This document shows positions 22,740 to 36,100 of a DNA stretch of 64,000 bases, in pieces. The stretch's first letter is position 1. The number at the start of each line of letters is the position of its first letter. The notes beneath the pieces were generated by a model, which saw only the letters and a program-made list of their open reading frames with translations, searched no databases and had not been told where the DNA came from. Source of the stretch: Anthoceros angustus (lineage: Eukaryota > Streptophyta > Anthocerotopsida > Anthocerotales > Anthocerotaceae); NCBI GenBank assembly GCA_010909165.1, contig VJWM01000107.1, forward strand, positions 186,001 to 250,000. The letters run 5' to 3'. A program made the translations under genes and the position numbers.

Positions 22740-23700
22740 GACCCAGAGCTGTCAGCGGACCAACCGAATCTTCCTCTGCACGTTTGCCTCCACGTAGTCC
22801 AGTGTCGAGCCGCTTGCAGGGATCTCACACACTCGACTCACCGCCCACACATCCTGCGAGCAGCCATGTCTTGGTCGTCGGGGATTCGGACTTGGATATT
22901 TATGCTGGCCAAGTGAGGACAAGACGAAGGCATTGCCTCAGGCTCTTCGCCAGCCCTTTGGACTTTGCCTGTTTCGAGGTGACAACGAATTCAGTTCCCA
23001 CCATGATCGAACGTACATATTCGAAGCCTCCCCTGGTCTGTGGCTTGTGGGCGACTTTGGAGTGCCCTTGTAGAAGCCGGAACGAACATGACCCTGAGCC
23101 TGTGGATCCTGTGATGTGTACATCCGAGGTCTGGTCTGATACAAACGTGGCCGCTGGAATGCTTTCAACACGACTGTTACGAGTGGTCACTGTCCTCATG
23201 GCCTCACGATAATTAGAAGTCCAACTCATGAGCTTCCAATACTAATGCCAGCGCAGCCAGATCATCTCGACGAGATAATGTTCAAAGCTGCTTTCGTAGT
23301 GGCAGCCGAACCTCGCACAGATACATTGCCAGCCTCGACTCCATGCCTCGACTAACACTCAGTGCCTCCGCATTCAGAATGTCCCGGGGTGAAGGTGTCC
23401 CGTATCCCCACTTTGGCTGGCAATTGAAGAAGAGGTACAAGACGTTGAACTGGTAGCCACACAACGGAAGCAAATTATGTATTCTAGCACAGCACAGAAG
23501 TGTCACAATGCTCCACAGACACAGAGTCATGTGCGCTAGAGCAAGTGATAAAACACGTGGCGCCGCTACAATTTGCATATGCCCACCAGCAGTGGAGCTA
23601 GATGGGCCACCTGATGTTGATCCGACGACATACACTGGCAGGCTTGGCGAGTTCCTCAAATTCTCGCTTGGATGTTGCTACTGGCCAGGGCATTACGGTT
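22740..23700 (-). pseudogene. Decayed partial copy of the adjacent CNOT10 gene
   Basis: Segments align collinearly with the CNOT10 locus. 22750-22915 resembles 24390-24530 (downstream flank). About 22960-23350 resembles 26100-26470. 23357-23420 resembles 26570-26660 (last exon). 23570-23695 resembles 27420-27545 (exon 3). Remnants such as NYREAMRTVTTRNSR and ESRLAMYLCEVRL mirror NYRKAIKILTTCNSR and ESRLAIHLYKVRL of the intact gene. Most of the last exon and several introns are deleted, and stops and frameshifts abound. It therefore derives from a tandem DNA duplication rather than from an mRNA, since flanking sequence was copied too. Confidence 0.78.
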
Positions 23701-23980
23701 ACACAAACTCCAGTCAACCGACCCTGAGGTACCCAAGCCAAGGGGCCAAGGGCCTTCTATTCTTCTTGTTCTTCTGTAACAGTTTTAACTGTTTTACGTT
23801 CCACATACCAAAACTCAAACTTCGTTGAATGGAGATCCATTACAAGTTGCTGGTTAAAGTTAGAAAGCGAGCATTATGGTGTAGTGCCTCTACGGCATCT
23901 TGGGGGCGGTAGGCAGCTTCAGGGTGGACAATCGCGGGCGTTAGTTCCCCTTGGCCCGGGGCTCTTTCATGGGTTGTTCC

Positions 23981-24027
23981 CCATCTATACTGTGGTGGGT
24001 TGTTCCCCACCACCACAGTATAGATGG
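23981..24027. repeat. Perfect hairpin: 18 bp arms, 11 nt loop
   Basis: The left arm 23981-23998 (CCATCTATACTGTGGTGG) is the exact reverse complement of 24010-24027. It lies between the CNOT10 pseudogene and the intact gene. Confidence 0.95.
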
Positions 24028-24091
24028 AGCTTTGCATCTCTGTTCTTGTTGGGAAGTGATTATTTAATTTAGAGGGAGCATTGGGTTTTAC

Positions 24092-24271
24092 GGACAGGTT
24101 GGATTATTCTTGGTACACAGAGATCAGGTCGGTCCTCAGGCCGCTCACGTCATCGTTCCCCAGTGCCTTGTTTCCTCTGTATGGGACAGGTTGGATTATT
24201 CTTGGTACACAGATCAGGTCGGTCCTCAGGCCGCTCACGTCATCGTTCCCCAGTGCCTTGTTTCCTATGTG
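24092..24271. repeat. Tandem duplication of about 90 bp
   Basis: Two near-identical copies beginning GACAGGTTGGATTATTCTTG (24093-24183 and 24185-24271) differ by a 3 nt indel and a few changes. A short third echo (GCCTTGTTTCCTATCTCTG) follows to about 24309. Confidence 0.92.
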
Positions 24272-24792
24272 GAGGACCGATACCACAAAGCCTTGTTTCC
24301 TATCTCTGTGTGTAGAGGAATGATTCTGATGCATGTAGAGCCTGAGGACTGATATCACAATGCCTTTATTTCCTACGTAGAGGGGAGACCCAGTTTCTGT
24401 CAGCGGACCGACCGAATCTTCCACTCCACGTTATGGAACCACGTAGGGCCGGGATCTCTGGCTCACCACTTCCAGACTCTCCCAGAGTCATCTCGGTCGC
24501 CGAGATTCGGAAGGATATTTGTCGTGGAGCGAGAAGAGCAATGAGTGTATCGCGAATGGCATGCTAGCTTAGACGACGACACAAAGGCATAAATTTACTC
24601 GTTGGCCTTTGTTTGTACCCAGGGGACACCTTCGACCAGGATCAAATATACCTCTTCCCTGCAGCCACAGTGGTGAAGTTGGAACCTCGTCACGTCCAAA
24701 TGCGGCTGCCGTTGGATCAACAATTATGTTACAAAATCAAAGGAACTCTTGAGGAAGATGAATACCTAGCTAACCTAAAATCCCTGCCACTT

Positions 24793-27700
24793 TCAGTCTT
24801 TCGTCCAGTACGCAGATTTGGGGACCACGTACAAACTTCGACAACTCTTCAACAATGAAATAGCCTCCTCCGTCTGCCCTCTGGACAGATGTACAAAAAC
24901 CACTGACAAAGTGGCTGCAGGACTTTCAGGCCATAGTGCAGCTGCCTGAGTGGCCAAGTGATATGCTTGCTCCAGCTCGCCTTGCATGATGTGTATAGCA
25001 GCCAGATTTACGTACAGAGCTGCTCGAGCTCGTGGACCTGTCAGCTTCGATATATCCAAAGATGCAGGCTGCAGGGAATCCGCCCTTATTTTAGGACTTG
25101 AAGCATCAGGATTAACAACATCATCAACATCCACGCTGGCCTCACTGTTGTCCCCACTTCTCCATTTCGATGCACCATCATCGTCCGCAGAATGTGAGGA
25201 TGTCTCTGCGACATTGCTGTCTTCCATACACTTGGCTATGTGCTCAGCAGCTTCTTTGGTGCGGTCTAACATACACAGTGATTCAGCTGCATACATGTGG
25301 GCAAGAAATGTCAGCATCTTCAAACTGTCCACTTGAGCAAGTATTGTTCTAGCAGTAGCAAGAGCTACCACTGGATTTTCTAGACACAACTCCACATACG
25401 ATAAGTTTGCCAGCACCAATTGTCGCAGATAAGAGTTCTCCTTTCGTCTTTCTTCTTCATATGCTGCAATGGTGGAGGCGATACTGCCTGTCGCGCCAGC
25501 GAATACTTTACTTTCCTTCAAATCACTGTCTAGGTTACCCTGTCCCGCCGAGCCATACAAGCCCTTGGCCTCGGGAGCCTGCTCTTGCACACCCCCTATG
25601 CTATCATCACCCTCTTTCGCATCTGCATTTGCTGGGCTTCCAACATCCCTGGCTTGTAGGCGTGTGAGCAAAAACAAGGCATTCCTCAGACACTGCCTAG
25701 CAAAAGTCATTGTCAGCTTGTGTGGCTTGCCAAATGGAAGAGGCTCCTCCGATCCCTGAATATCTGACTGCCCAGAGCTAGACTGTATTTCTTCAAACAC
25801 TGGCTCCCAGCTACCAGAGTGCTTCAATGTCGGATTCAATGATCCACTGGGTAGAATCACCCTTCTCAGCTTACCATCTCCAACAATGGACACTCTCAAC
25901 TCCTCCCTCTTGGCAGGAAACGCTGGGGTAGGGGCATCCAACAAACCCTTCTCCAGAGCCACAATGGTGCACTCCGCAAGGCGGAGCCACAACACCGGCT
26001 GATTGTAGAAGAGGCATGCTGCTTCCTGCAAACACTTTGATGCCAACACCGGATCAGCACAGCTTAACCGCTGCAGCCCTGCATTGTACAAAACAGAAAG
26101 TGACTTGTCCTCCGAAAATGTAATCAGATCCACAGTCTTCCCTGGTTTGGCTTGAGGACAACTTTGGAGTGCCTTCAAAAAATAGAAGCTGGCGACATGA
26201 TCCTTGTGGATCCTATGATGTATACATCCGAGATTCGATAGAAACATGGCCCTCGGAATTCCTTCAGCACGACTGTTACATGTGGTCAGAATCTTTATGG
26301 CCTTGCGATAATTAGCTCGAGTGTACTCCAACTGAGCTTTCAATACGAGAGCAGCCAGATTATCTCGTGATATGTTCAAAGCTGCTTTCACTTCTCTTTT
26401 GGCAGCCTTGAGGTTTCGAGTCAGAAGTAGCAGTCGAACCTTATATAAATGAATTGCCAGCCTCGACTCCACTACAGCAGGTGAAGGTTTCTGCACACCA
26501 GAAGCCCGAGGGACACCTTTAGGCAATGGTGCAGATCTGACTCCATGGGAGCCTTCAATCTCCAACTCAATGCTCAGGGCCTCCTCATCCAGAACTTCCT
26601 CGGATGAAGTTCTAATAAGCCCCGTCTCTCCATTTGGGCTGGCAATCAAGGAAGAAGCACCAGATGTTGAACTACTAGCAAAACTGTTTTCAGCAGTTCC
26701 CGACGATCCTGGAACTATAGTTGCAGACTGAGAAACTGTTAAAATGGGCGGTTGAGCTTGGGCAGAAGTACCACTCTCTCCGGATGACTGCAGACCCCCA
26801 AATACCTTCTCCATGTACTGTAACACAGCCTGCACGAAAAACAGAAGATGAATCACCAAGATTTTGCATTGCTGTTAAATGAGCCGTCCACAATGTAAAA
26901 ATATGAACCAATCGGTGTGACAACAAACAAAGGCTGACTTTACTCACTGCAGCTTTTGCAGGTTGTCCAGATGACAAAGTGATCTCCAAAATCAGCTGAC
27001 AGATCCGCAACGCAGCTGTCTGCAGGCAGACTGAAATCAAAATGACATACCTTAAAAGATTAAAAACAAAAACTGTTTTTCACATTGATGACACCTACAA
27101 CAGTCCAGTTAGAACGTACCTCTTCAATGGGCTCTATGTTACGATACAAGAGCTCTAATATGGCCAGTGCCTTTGTATACTGACGCATGTGAAAGAAGAT
27201 AACTGCCTGCACAAAAAGATTGTCATGCATGTGGGTAAGATTTAGCGCATCAGATCTACAATGTTAACACACAGAAAACCTGGACCTTCCACAGGAAACA
27301 GGAGCAGAAAAAGCTTACAGTATTTAAGGATAGAGCAGAACTGTCATAGTCGTCCGCAGACAGTGAGACATCTGCGCGACGATAAGTGGTTTAGAACGAG
27401 GCTACTGCCCAAATTTTCATATTTTCACCAGCAGTGGGGCTAGACAGTCTACCTGATGTTGATCCAGGGACATCCACTTGTTCTTCAGCAGCCCTTGCGA
27501 GCTCCTCAGTTTTCGATTGTCTGTCGCTACTGGCCAGGGACTGTTACAGAAATTCCCATCATCCGAGAGGTGAATATCTGAAAGCAAAACAAGGGGCCGC
27601 TAAATGTGACAGAGTAGATGAGAGAGTAAAGAACCTAGTTAAGGAGAATGGTGAGATCGCCGCTAAACGGCAGCGTTCTACCTTCAACCTGGCCAGGGTG

Positions 27701-28528
27701 TCCAGCAACTTTTGGGGATCGCTGCATCCGTCCCTGTAGAACTCAGCCAATGCGATGTTGTGCTGAACCTGCCACGACGACGACGACGAAACTCAATCGA
27801 TGCGCAGAAATGAGTGACTTTGAGAGGTAGGCTAGCTAGCGCTGCTTTGTGGGATTGGACGAAGTGGTGGCTGTGTGATGGGGGAATCTTAACAACATCC
27901 TCGATAGCCATATGCCCCCTCTCCCCTCCCTTCCCCTTCTACCCCCGCCCTCTGCCTCCTCCTGCCCCTGCTCCTCCCACCCCTACTTCCCTCCACGCCC
28001 CGCGCCCCGCCTCCCCCATTCAGTCGTGCCATGAAAGCTTAGATCTAGCTGGGAGCTAATGAGAACACGGAACACCCAACATCTGTGAACGCCCTCAGAC
28101 CTCGTAGGGCCACTGGGTTTGCCGGAAACACTCCCCTTTGAGGGAATAGAGTCCAGTTCAATAAGGACAGAGCACAAGGACAAGGACAAGCACGAATGTC
28201 TCACCTTGATATCATCCTCCTTCTTTTGCAGCAGCTGGTGCAGGATGGCGAGACACTCCGCATAAGACCCTGCGTGGAAGAGAGAAGCGGCCTCCTTGGC
28301 CTGGGCACCGACTGCCAGGCGCCCTCCCTCGTCTCCCAGCGAGGCACCGTTTTTCTCGCTTGCCGGTGCTGCAGGAATGGCAGCTGCTCCATCCTTAGAA
28401 GCCAGAGCTGGCGCGGCCTCTACACCTTCCATAGCCAATGCACCGGGTCCGCGTCTCGGCAACGCACAAATCTGTTTCGGCTTCGAGCAGCTCCCCTTCA
28501 CACCATGCAAATTGGAGAGGCCAGCCAA
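24793..28528 (-). CDS. CNOT10: CCR4-NOT transcription complex subunit 10 (TPR protein)
   Basis: CNOT10 is a tetratricopeptide-repeat subunit of the CCR4-NOT complex, which deadenylates mRNA. Seven exons join in phase: 28528-28205, 27768-27682, 27540-27429, 27371-27319, 27206-27120, 27019-26948 and 26829-24793, giving about 923 residues. Family landmarks are AEFYRDGCSDPQKLLDTL, SKTEELARAAEEQVD, NTAVIFFHMRQYTKAL, LLYRNIEPIEE, the TPR-like ESRLAIHLYKVRLLLL and the C-terminal ARAALYVNLAAIHIMQGE. The first exon has two candidate starts, at 28528 and at 28435 (MEGVEAAPAL); the second lacks the unusual basic leader. Exon 7 is 2 kb and carries more than two thirds of the protein. The gene is head to head with the KH-domain gene (about 850 bp apart). 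Confidence 0.92.
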
Positions 28529-29378
28529 GCCCTAAATACAGGAACAACGACACTTTTCTGAAGCGAAGTTTCGACAGCCTCGTGAAACGTGCGAGTGCCA
28601 GCTCGAGGCGACAGAATCTCGGGCCTTCGCAACTCCAAGCTGCAGAGATAGTTTCTTCGACAGGTCGCCGGTCGGTCTGCGGCAGGCACGTTTGAGCCGT
28701 GTCTCGCGTCTGCCAGATCTGGGGACCGATCTGACGATGGTCTTTGCTAGATGGACTTTTCTATGATTTGAGCAGAGATCGAGGATTGCAGCAGAAGCTG
28801 AAGGATCTCCGACGCTCTTTCTTCTCGTTAAGTTGTATACCGACGACTCGGATGCGGCAAACGTCGACCCAGACGAGGGCGCCTTTTGCTGTGTTTACCT
28901 GCATAGTGGATGCCCTGTGGAATCGGCTCGGCAGCCGTCTTGTGTAACATAAGCATGCACGGGCCTGCCGCTGACGTGCACGCATGGTTATCCAGGAATG
29001 TAAAGTCTGGAGTTGGTGCTCATTCCGAGTCTGGCAGCGAGAAGTTTGAGGTAGCAGAATTGATCTGCCATGAACCGTGCAGGATAGCCTGCTAGACTGT
29101 CAGGATTCACAAGCTATACACGATGATGCACAGCTGGAGGCAGGAGCAGCGTCAGCAAATGCGAGTGGTTCGGTCGAAGCGTGCTGGAAAGGCTAATTAG
29201 GTTTTAAGTGGCAGTTTTAATTCAAGGCCAGGAGGGAACCCTAAGGGAATTGTAGGAGCTCATTGCGGCATTCACGGTGGGGCTCCATTTGAGCGTCGGG
29301 CTTGTTGACGGTAGAGGCAGCAAGACCCCAGCAGTTCGTTGCAACTGGTAGCAGGGATAGAGGTAGGGTGGAGCAGCG
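28529..29378. promoter_or_regulatory. Shared upstream region of the CNOT10 and KH-domain genes
   Basis: About 850 bp separates two divergent start codons. No TATA box or other motif stands out that I could defend. Its role as a bidirectional promoter is inferred from gene arrangement alone. Confidence 0.45.
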
Positions 29379-32300
29379 ATGGCGGATGGGGATGATGAGA
29401 GAGACGAGGAGTGGTTCAAGGAGGTGTATGGGCGGGAGTATACTGGGCCGCCCAGGGCCCCGCGGGACAATCCCCGGGAGGGCGGTGGCAAAGTGATGAA
29501 GAAGAGGTCGACCGGCAACGCCAGCGCTAGCGCTGGTGAGTCTGAGGAAGAGGACGAGGCCCGGGACCCCAATGCTGTGCCTACCGACTTCACCAGTAGA
29601 GAGGCCAAGGTCTGGGAAGCTAAGGCCAAAGCTGTAGAGAGGAACTGGAAGCGCAGGAAAGAGGAGGAGCTCACATGCCGTATCTGTGGGGAGGTTGGCC
29701 ATTTTGCGCAGGTAAGTCAGCATGCTTAAAACAATCTCGAGTGCGCGGCCGGCGCAGTGCGGGGTTCCCTGAGAGCCGGTCCTCTCTTGCTTTCTGCTCC
29801 TAGTTGAGAACCTATAAGGCACCTCCACCACGCATGTAAAGAGATTGTGCCGCGGTCCGGCTCTTTCTGAAACTAGCAGCGGATTGCACCATGGGACACA
29901 CCAGTAGCAGCTGCAGCCGGGTGGGCACCCGCGCTGCAGCTTGCCTGGTGTTTTGGGGGTAGTGTATTGGGGTTACGGTGGCACTGATCATCTGAACAGT
30001 TTTTATATCTCCTTCTGCAGGGTTGTCCGACCACCTTAGGAGGCAATCCGCGCAAACCAGGTGAGGTGGTGGAAAGAATAACCTTAAGGGACAAGCGACT
30101 CAGGCCACGCTTGATTGGGACTGGGGGCACTGTTATACAGAATATTGAGAAAGATACAGGTTGTCGGCTGAAGCTGGAGGATAACCTTACCGTGGGGCAT
30201 GGAGCCTTCTTTGTCAAGATTACAGGACCTGATAAACATAGTGTGTCTAAGGCTGCGGATGCGGTCAATAAGTTGGTGGATCAGGTGGAAGATGAGTGGA
30301 AACAGCAAAATACAAGACGCTCTCAAGGCTCTTTCCGTGGATCTTCAGTGAACCCTTTAATTGCTGCACAGATGCAGCACATTGCTGTTCAAAGACTTCA
30401 TCATTCACCAGGTGTATCGTCTGGCCCCGGACGTGGTGAAGGACCCCCACCCCTGGATGAGGACAAGCGCACAATTGAGCACATTGCTTCTCAGCTGGAG
30501 GCTCGTAGGCATTGGGAAGCCGTTTCTGGCTCGTCCCAAGGCTTAAATGGATCTGGCTCCTCGCCTTCGTTTTCGTACAAAGAGGGTGAGACCCAGTTTT
30601 CCATTGCCCCCTAATTCTTTTTTTTAGTAGCTTAATGGACGGTGCCATGTAGAACCTTTTAGTCACTATGGATGGGAATGTAGAAATAGGCTCCGCTGGC
30701 CTATGAGCAGTGCCATCCTAAAGCTGACTCTCGGGTTGGATTATCGATGTAGTAGCTGGAGGTTAACCATCTCAAGGTAAGTCTCTGCATGACCCGTCCA
30801 CAGCTGCTTGCCAAGGAGGTCGTTCCTAGTTCCCTGCAGTCGTCTGTCCCGAAGATCAATGTCCCCATGAGATGGAGCCCTGGGGGCAAAGAGGGTTTAC
30901 GTTAGGCTGGAAGTTGTTGCGGATACAAATATCCCAGGGATGTCTCATGATAACGAAGCCGAGTTCTTTTTGTTCTACTTCTGGTCAAGTAGCTCTTCTG
31001 TGGGTCATAGGCTTTATCTACCGGGGCACATTGGGATCTCGCCGACCTTACCCTTTCCTCATTTCTTGAAGGCCGAGGTGCTTCTGGAGCTGGGAGTATT
31101 CCACCGCAGTTTGCTGTTAAAGGCTCAGGGACACCAGCACTAGATGGAGCTGCCTACTACCATGGGTCAAACCAGGATAGTGGTTCCTTTCAGGGTGGCA
31201 ACCCAACCCAAGAGCAAGAACAGGATATGGATCTTGGATATGAAGAGCAACCCCTTCCTCAGTCGCTTGAGGAGCTGGAGCAACGGTTTTTGCAAGAAAC
31301 TATTGATCTAACTAAAGATCAGAATGTGGAGGAGGACAAAGAGAATGTCAGGCACCGAGAGGTAATTCCTTATTCTCTGTTTCTTGTTATCAAGTCTGCA
31401 GAGGTCTGTACATTAGGGAGCAGATGTTGCTGAAGAAAAATGCATGGGCAAAAATGTTGCCAGTCGATGGCTGCCTGCAACCGTATGGCATGAGGGTCAT
31501 GTCCCCGGTTTGCTTTTGTTGAGAGTTGCACCAGTGGGCTCCTCTGGTGAATCTGTTTTGTTGACGAGCTTCTGATCAAGATTCTCAGAGTTGGAGGACT
31601 TGATCTCAGTGTTTATGTTGCATTGCTGCCACAATGACTACGTCCAGGTAGGCTTCTTACCAACGGGGTTGTTTAAGGAGAGTAGTGCTTGCTTGCATCG
31701 GTGCCTGGCGAGTAAAGTTGCTAAACAAAGCAGTCATGAGAATCCAAGTTCTCTGTCCACTGGTAGCCTCAATTGCTTTGCCCATCAACCTCCTCAGGTC
31801 TCTGCTTTTATATGATCTTGTGTGTCTCCTACTGTGCCTGGCATCTCCGATTCTTGTTCAAATTTTCTCCTTTCTCTTGTTCACATTTCTCACTTAAATG
31901 TTGTTGGTAGGATGCTGCCGAGTGACTAGCGTCGGAATAAGAGTTGAGGGACATTGTTAGTCGTGCTCAACTTTTAGAATGACTTGCGTCCGTCGATGTC
32001 TCTGATATGGGGCTGACCGTTGCCATTGTGGTACATCTTTACAGCACATGAGGGACATTCAGGAGCAGTATCAGCAGAAGATGACTACCCTGAGGAACAA
32101 GCATGCCAAACAACGGGAGGACTACCTGAGGCATGAAGCCCAATTGAGGCAGCAGCAATATCAGCAAGGTTCTTACTTCTATAATGGTGGAGGTGCCCTT
32201 CCATCGGGACGATCACTCTCCAACTTCAACGGTGGTAGTTACGACCTGCGAAATCATCTATCCGGCTCCGATGGACCAGCTTATGATTCGTACAAGGACG

Positions 32301-32428
32301 GGTTGTCTCACCTCAGTGGCCATTCTTTCAGCAGAAAGGGCTTTGATAGTGGCAAAGGCTACAGTGGAAATCAAGGTTACGACTCCTCTTACTATGGTTC
32401 CTCGCAGGCATATCAATCTTATGGTTGA
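29379..32428 (+). CDS. CCHC zinc-knuckle / KH-domain RNA-binding protein
   Basis: Four exons join in phase: 29379-29711, 30021-30585, 31078-31361 and 32045-32428, giving 521 residues. An acidic N-terminus (DDERDEEWFKEVYGREYTGP) is followed by a charged helix and a CX2CX4HX4C zinc knuckle, CRICGEVGHFAQGC, split by intron 1. A KH domain follows at residues of about 130-200, with the GTGG loop (PRLIGTGGTVIQNIEKDTGC). The C-terminal half is Gln-rich, then coiled (RDIQEQYQQKMTTLRNKHAK), and ends in a Gly/Ser/Tyr-rich tail (YDSSYYGSSQAYQSYG). Together these suggest single-stranded RNA binding, probably in splicing or mRNA handling; the exact role is not known to me. Introns 2 and 3 are 492 and 683 bp. 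Confidence 0.88.
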
Positions 32429-33130
32429 TATCTCAACTTCCTTATTCAGTGTTGTACAGAGGGCTTGCCCTGCTGGTTGACTGATGACTGAATACGCGTG
32501 GCGGTGGAGTTCTGAGCGTCGATCACAGCCCTTCATGCAGCATAGATCAACAATTCAATCTACCGCAGGGCCTGATCGTCCACCTTTGAGAAAACCAATC
32601 AACGTGTTTGATTTATACATCACTTGGCCGCGCGTTGCAGCAGCAACCAACTTGTTCGTGCTCCCAGGTCTCTCGTTTTCGCTATGAGCGCATCGCATCT
32701 TTCTACACGCATATTCATTGCGAAATTGTAAATGACGCCCCTGGTTGCCCTCCTCGCGAGTCCATCTTATCCTTCAATGTCCGCCATTCAAGGTCGCCAC
32801 CGAAGTAAAGCCAACTGATTCAGATGCCGTTTCTGAAAATCTGATAGTCTTCCAATCGCACGAGGCAGAGCCGCAGTGAACTCGCCGTCCTAAAGGCACT
32901 TGCTTTCTTGAGCTGAGCTCCGATCACAATTCTTCTCCTATTTCATCGGCCGTGTCATCAGTCTTAGTTCTCAGGAGCCCAGGATCAAGCAAACTCAAGT
33001 CATACTTGGTAAGGAAACTGCGAATTTACTTCCCTTCAATTTCAATTTCAGAGTGGTTCCTTCACCACCTGCTCGTGTGATTTGCTTTTGGTGACCTGCC
33101 TGGAGAATTGCTGCTGCTCAGAGCGTAAGT
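32429..33130. other. Intergenic between two same-strand genes
   Basis: This 700 bp must hold the 3' end of the KH gene transcript and the promoter and leader of the next gene. A GT-AG intron in the leader cannot be excluded. No distinct motif is recognised. Confidence 0.45.
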
Positions 33131-36100
33131 ATGAAGCTCGGTAGAGGACACGCAGCCCTTGTGACGGGTGCAGGCTCTGGAATTGGTATGCTCAGCCCCC
33201 TAAATTCCGAATCACACTTCTGGGACCATCACCCATTCAATTGTTCTTGCCATCTTTCGTTTTGCCATGGGCTGTTGGGCAGGAACCATCTTGAATGGGA
33301 AACTGGTTTGAGGATGTCTAACTGCTAACAGAATGCCTGTAAGCTGATATATCGTTGTTGGATTGTCTACAGGTAGGGCCTTGTCCCTGGCATTAGCACA
33401 GAATGGTGTAAGCTTATCCCTTCTGGATCTGTCAGAAAAGGGGGGTCTGGAGACGCTTGAGCTCGTGAAAGCAGAGCACGCTAAACTACAAATATATAAT
33501 TCAGCCATCTTCGTGAAGTGCAATGTTACAAACCCAGGTACGTTGGCTTGTCAGCTTTGGGCTTTGTACTCACAGCTGCACTTTTTTGTCACCATTGCCA
33601 ATTGTGATGCTCTTCCTGCTGAAGGTGTTGTCGCTATCTTTTGACAAACAGAACAACTGGCCAATGGGTTTGCTGTCCATCAGTCCACTTTTGGGAGGTT
33701 GGATCTCTGCATTAACAATGCTGGCATCAGTGAACGGGATTTTTTTACTGACGACAAAAGCAGCGATGGAAAAGGATCTTGGAGAACAGTTGTGGATGTC
33801 AACTTTGTGTCTGTGATTGATGGGACACGTCTTGCTGTAGGTCGCATATCCCTATGAGCCCTGCAAATATCGCCAGTTGATAGTTCAGATTCTTAAATGA
33901 GTGTAATGGCTTGATGCTAGAAGCAAAGAGTCACGTACGAGTCACGTACGACTGGCTAACGGGTTGGTTGCTAATGGGTCCTTAGATCAACATCATGCAA
34001 GAAAGTGGTCAGGGAGGAGCAATTTTGAACATAGCTTCAGCTTCTGGACTTTATCCAGCGCACTTTATGCCAATCTATTCTTCGACGAAAAGTAGGCAGC
34101 CTCACCTGTTGTTTTTTGGCTGCTGAGGAAGCGTTTCTTTTTTATTTATGCCAGTACTTACCGTGCCCTTCTGGCTTGAAAATTTGCACTTTTAAGGTGG
34201 CGTGGTGATGTTCTCAAGATCTCTTGCGAAGCTTAAAAGTAAAGGCATCCGAGTGAACGCCCTATGTCCCGAGGTTCCTTTGTCCCCCTCGCCATTTGGC
34301 ATCTAATGGCCTGAAAGATAATCTCTGCATATTTCTGTTGCATCACTTGCTGGCATAACGCGTTTGCAGTTTGTTGAAACTGAGATGACTAAGCCACTCG
34401 ATAAAGGGATAATTGCAGCTTCTAATGGCTTCATTAGTATGGAACGATTGGTGCAAGGTGCAAATTTCACCCCTAAGTCCAGTCTATGGAGCTCTGTTAC
34501 TTGTTTCCATGATGCAGACAGGTTGTTTACTGGAGTTTCTCAGATGTACTCATCCCCTGAGGTCTTCCAGTGTTGTTATCTTGGAGCTATGCTTGGCCCC
34601 GTGGATTATGGCCAAACAGAAAAAAAACCTAAAACGTGCTGTACGATTTCGCAGGTTCTTTTGAGTTAATAGAAGATGACACCAAAGCTGGTCAAGCTCT
34701 TTGGATCTCCAACAGGCGTGGCTTCGAGTATTGGCCTTCTTTAGAGGAAAAAAAGAAGTACCTCCTGGCTTTCGCTCCAAAGAAAACAGATGCTCTTTCG
34801 GCATCCAAACCTCTGACAAAACCTGCCCTTACGATTCCAGAAGAGTACCGGAAAATGTGAGTGGTGTCTTCTGCCGTATTTATGGTTTTATTGGGGGCCC
34901 GTTGGTAAATATCTCGACTCATGTTGGAAGCTGCTGCGCTGCAGAATCGTGCAAAGGTTGAGCAATGATTTTAGGGGTGCCACAGCAATTGTGACAGTGC
35001 CCTTTAAACCTCCAGTGAAGCCTGGTCATGTACTTATCAAGCACTTATATGCCGGAGTCAATGCCAGTGATGTAAGTAGATCTTTTTCAACTTACTGTTG
35101 GTTTTCAATACTTAGCGTTGGGCAGAGCCCTCAGACCCACCAGTGCTGCTTTTTCAGCAATGAACCGATCAGACCGAAAAGTCTCAGTCTGGGGACTTAT
35201 TTCACTTATGACCTTTGTCCACCACAGGTGAACTTCAGTGCTGGACGGTATTTTGGCAGTGAGAAGTCCGCAGCAGCTCTTCTCCCATTCGAAGCTGGGT
35301 TTGAGGTGAATCATACAGAACCAGCCTTGTACAAGTCCAAGAAGAGTAGATATTATTTGGAAGATCTTTTGTGCTGAGCGGTACAGTTTGCAGACCGTTG
35401 GAATTGTTGCAGGTTTGGGAGAGGGTTTGACAATACCAGAACTGGCACTGGGCTCCCCTGTTGCAACAATGACCTATGGGGGCTTCGCAGAGTTTGGACA
35501 GGTCTGAAACCTCTTTTCCCTCTATGGGATGGTTTCTTCCTGGCATGGGCAGTAGGGGATTCTTGTTTTACATTCACCGTGTTCTGCATTTACAGGTGGC
35601 TGCCAAGTATGTGATTCCGGTGCCTGCAGCCATCCCAGAGGTTGTTGCTTTGTTGACATCAGGATTAACTGCCTCAATAGCTCTGGAAGAGGTTGGAGCT
35701 CTCCACTAAAACTTCTGCTATTTATCAGGGAGGAACATTGACTAATCTAAGAGTTTGATGCACAGGCAGGGAGAATAAAATCCGGTGAGACGGTTCTTGT
35801 TACTGCCGCTGCTGGAGGAACTGGGCAATTTGCAGTTCAGGTAAGCTCCCGAAGAAGTTAAAGCATAGAATGAGACTTATGGTGAACTGAGGCTCCGGAC
35901 ATGTAATTGCTCAAGTCTCAGTATATTGTTTGCTCCGTCGCTGAACAGTTAGCCAGACTGGCTGGCAACAAAGTCATTGCAACCTGCGGAGGATCTGTGA
36001 AAGCTGAGCTGCTGCGGAACTTGGGTTCGCAACGTGTGATCGACTATCACAAGGAGGACGTCAAATCTGTTGGGTTTCCGGCACAACTTATCCACCAATA

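Noticed and set aside
24613-24858. 81-codon + strand frame beginning YPGDTFDQDQIYLF
   Set aside because: It looks protein-like, but it overlaps the end of CNOT10, has no start context or neighbours and no recognisable family.
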